The notes beneath the pieces were generated by a model. The model saw only the letters and a list, made by a program, of their open reading frames with translations. It did no database searches and had not been told where the DNA came from. Of a stretch of 11,926 nucleotides of DNA, positions 11,147 through 11,926 are shown in pieces. Origin of the DNA: Spirochaetales bacterium (GTDB lineage Bacteria > Spirochaetota > Spirochaetia > JABEVK01); NCBI GenBank assembly GCA_013043995.1, contig JABEVL010000145.1:1-11926 (forward strand), written 5' to 3'. Every line of letters begins with the position of its first letter. The stretch's first letter is position 1. A program made the position numbers and the translations under genes.

Positions 11147-11926
11147 GCTTTCGCTCCTCGGGCGGACGAACAGCATTGAAAAAATAATAAAAAAGAAAAG
11201 CATTAAGGGCTTGAAGTGCCGCCCCGATCTCAAAGGGAAGGCTTTGAAAAAAACGTTCAAAGAGATAACCGGCAAAACTCGGCCCCGCCGCCGAGGTGAC
11301 CTGCGAAGGGAGATTCGACAACCCCCCGACGCGTCCTCGTTCCTCATCGGGGATTACCCCCATAACGTAGGATTGACGCAATGGCAACCCCAGACGCTGA
11401 ACCATCATTCTCACAAGGTAGAGGGCACCCGCGAGCCAAAAATCACCGGCCAAAACCATGGGTACGATTAGAATGGCCTGGAGTAGTCGCGTTACAAAGA
11501 TCGCTTTAACGATTCCCCAACGCAGAGCCACTCGTGACGAAGCTAAGTTGGACACCAAGGCCGCCAAGTTGATCAGGGAGTATAAAATTCCAATCTCGAC
11601 GGGGCCGACACCAAACCGGCGATAAAACCAGTAAGTCAAAAAGGGACCGAAAAAACCCACGGCCAACCCATTCAAACCGTTGGTTATCCACAACCGAACC
11701 AGGATTTTCCAGGATGTCTTTGAAAGCTTCTTTCCTGGCGGTCTTGGAACACCCTGAGTATGAAAGGCCGGACGCGGACGTGCAACCTCATGCAAGGGGA
11801 GAGCAAGAAGCCCAGAAGCCAGGGCCAAGAGAGCACCCAGCAGAAACTCCAGAAAATATTCCCCATGACTGTCACCTGACGCCAGAAATGTCGCCAGCAA
11901 GATCAAAGGGCCACTCCCTAAAAATG
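11097..11926 (-). CDS. major facilitator superfamily transporter, partial (N-terminal part outside window)
   Basis: The reading frame enters at the right window edge with no stop or convincing start (codons before the TTG at 11906 remain open), so the gene is cut at its 5' end. About 275 residues are visible. They contain the end of the N-terminal helical half, a hydrophilic central loop (about LHEVARPRP to KTSWK), then six hydrophobic segments with the MFS-like pattern: LTYWFYRRFGVGPVEIGILY, a loop with SRVALRWG (a weak counterpart of the MFS GR--DR--RR-type loop), and PDEERGRVGGLSNLPSQ, which resembles the E-RGRA-G loop before helix 11. A 12-helix secondary transporter is inferred; no substrate can be named. 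Its stop (TGA, 11097-11099) lies within the antisense of motB. Confidence 0.85.
   Translation of the reverse strand, partial: FLGSGPLILLATFLASGDSHGEYFLEFLLGALLALASGLLALPLHEVARPRPAFHTQGVPRPPGKKLSKTSWKILVRLWITNGLNGLAVGFFGPFLTYWFYRRFGVGPVEIGILYSLINLAALVSNLASSRVALRWGIVKAIFVTRLLQAILIVPMVLAGDFWLAGALYLVRMMVQRLGLPLRQSYVMGVIPDEERGRVGGLSNLPSQVTSAAGPSFAGYLFERFFQSLPFEIGAALQALNAFLFYYFFNAVRPPEERKLTSEIYPKARPDQHGD

Noticed and set aside
11010..11471. A 153-residue plus-strand frame after motB.
   Set aside because: It overlaps motB out of frame and lies antisense to the transporter; it is lysine/arginine-rich low-complexity sequence, so it is a shadow.
1..11926. CRISPR arrays, insertion sequences, toxin-antitoxin or defence modules.
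   Set aside because: No regularly spaced repeats, transposase, terminal inverted repeats or paired small toxin-like genes could be found; RadC alone is not evidence of a mobile island.

Overview
The window (about 12 kb, roughly half GC) reads as an ordinary, densely packed bacterial chromosome segment. An outer-membrane-type beta-barrel candidate with a signal peptide implies a diderm. The flagellar stator pair motA-motB implies motility. The large TGS/ThrRS-like nucleoside kinase is typical of spirochaetes, Clostridia, Thermotogae and Bacteroidetes. Together these fit a motile diderm, most probably a spirochaete, but that assignment is inference and no single marker here fixes the phylum.

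Layout, left to right. 92-1474 (+): exported beta-barrel-like protein of unknown function. 1526-1599 (+): tRNA-Arg(CCG) with its own sigma70-type promoter. 1700-2374 (-): stand-alone riboflavin-pathway reductase (RibD C-terminal domain). A divergent intergenic region of 91 bp carries a small dyad and a possible promoter. 2466-3755 (+): divergent TldD/PmbA family protein, followed without a gap by a small cytoplasmic parvulin (3756-4034) and then by RadC (4119-4772). A compact promoter overlapping the radC stop precedes a 631-residue REC-PAS-pseudokinase-REC signalling protein (4804-6699). That gene overlaps a class I methyltransferase by ATGA (6696-7223), which is followed 7 nt later by rsmD (7231-7764). 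7827-9470 (+): nucleoside kinase. 9600-10385 and 10388-11146 (+): motA and motB behind a candidate sigma28 promoter. On the minus strand, the C-terminal half of an MFS transporter enters from the right edge and its 3' end overlaps motB by 50 bp.

Functionally the genes are a mix of housekeeping (tRNA, riboflavin, 16S rRNA methylation, nucleoside salvage, protein folding), DNA-repair-associated (RadC), signalling and motility genes. I found no mobile element, CRISPR array, toxin-antitoxin pair or defence island. The items most worth a second look are the signalling protein, which keeps two intact receiver domains while its histidine-kinase core has lost its phospho-acceptor and ATP-binding motifs; the likely leaderless mRNA that encodes it; the abutting pmbA-like/parvulin pair; and the antisense 3' overlap of motB with the transporter. 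No convincing new multi-gene system is visible.
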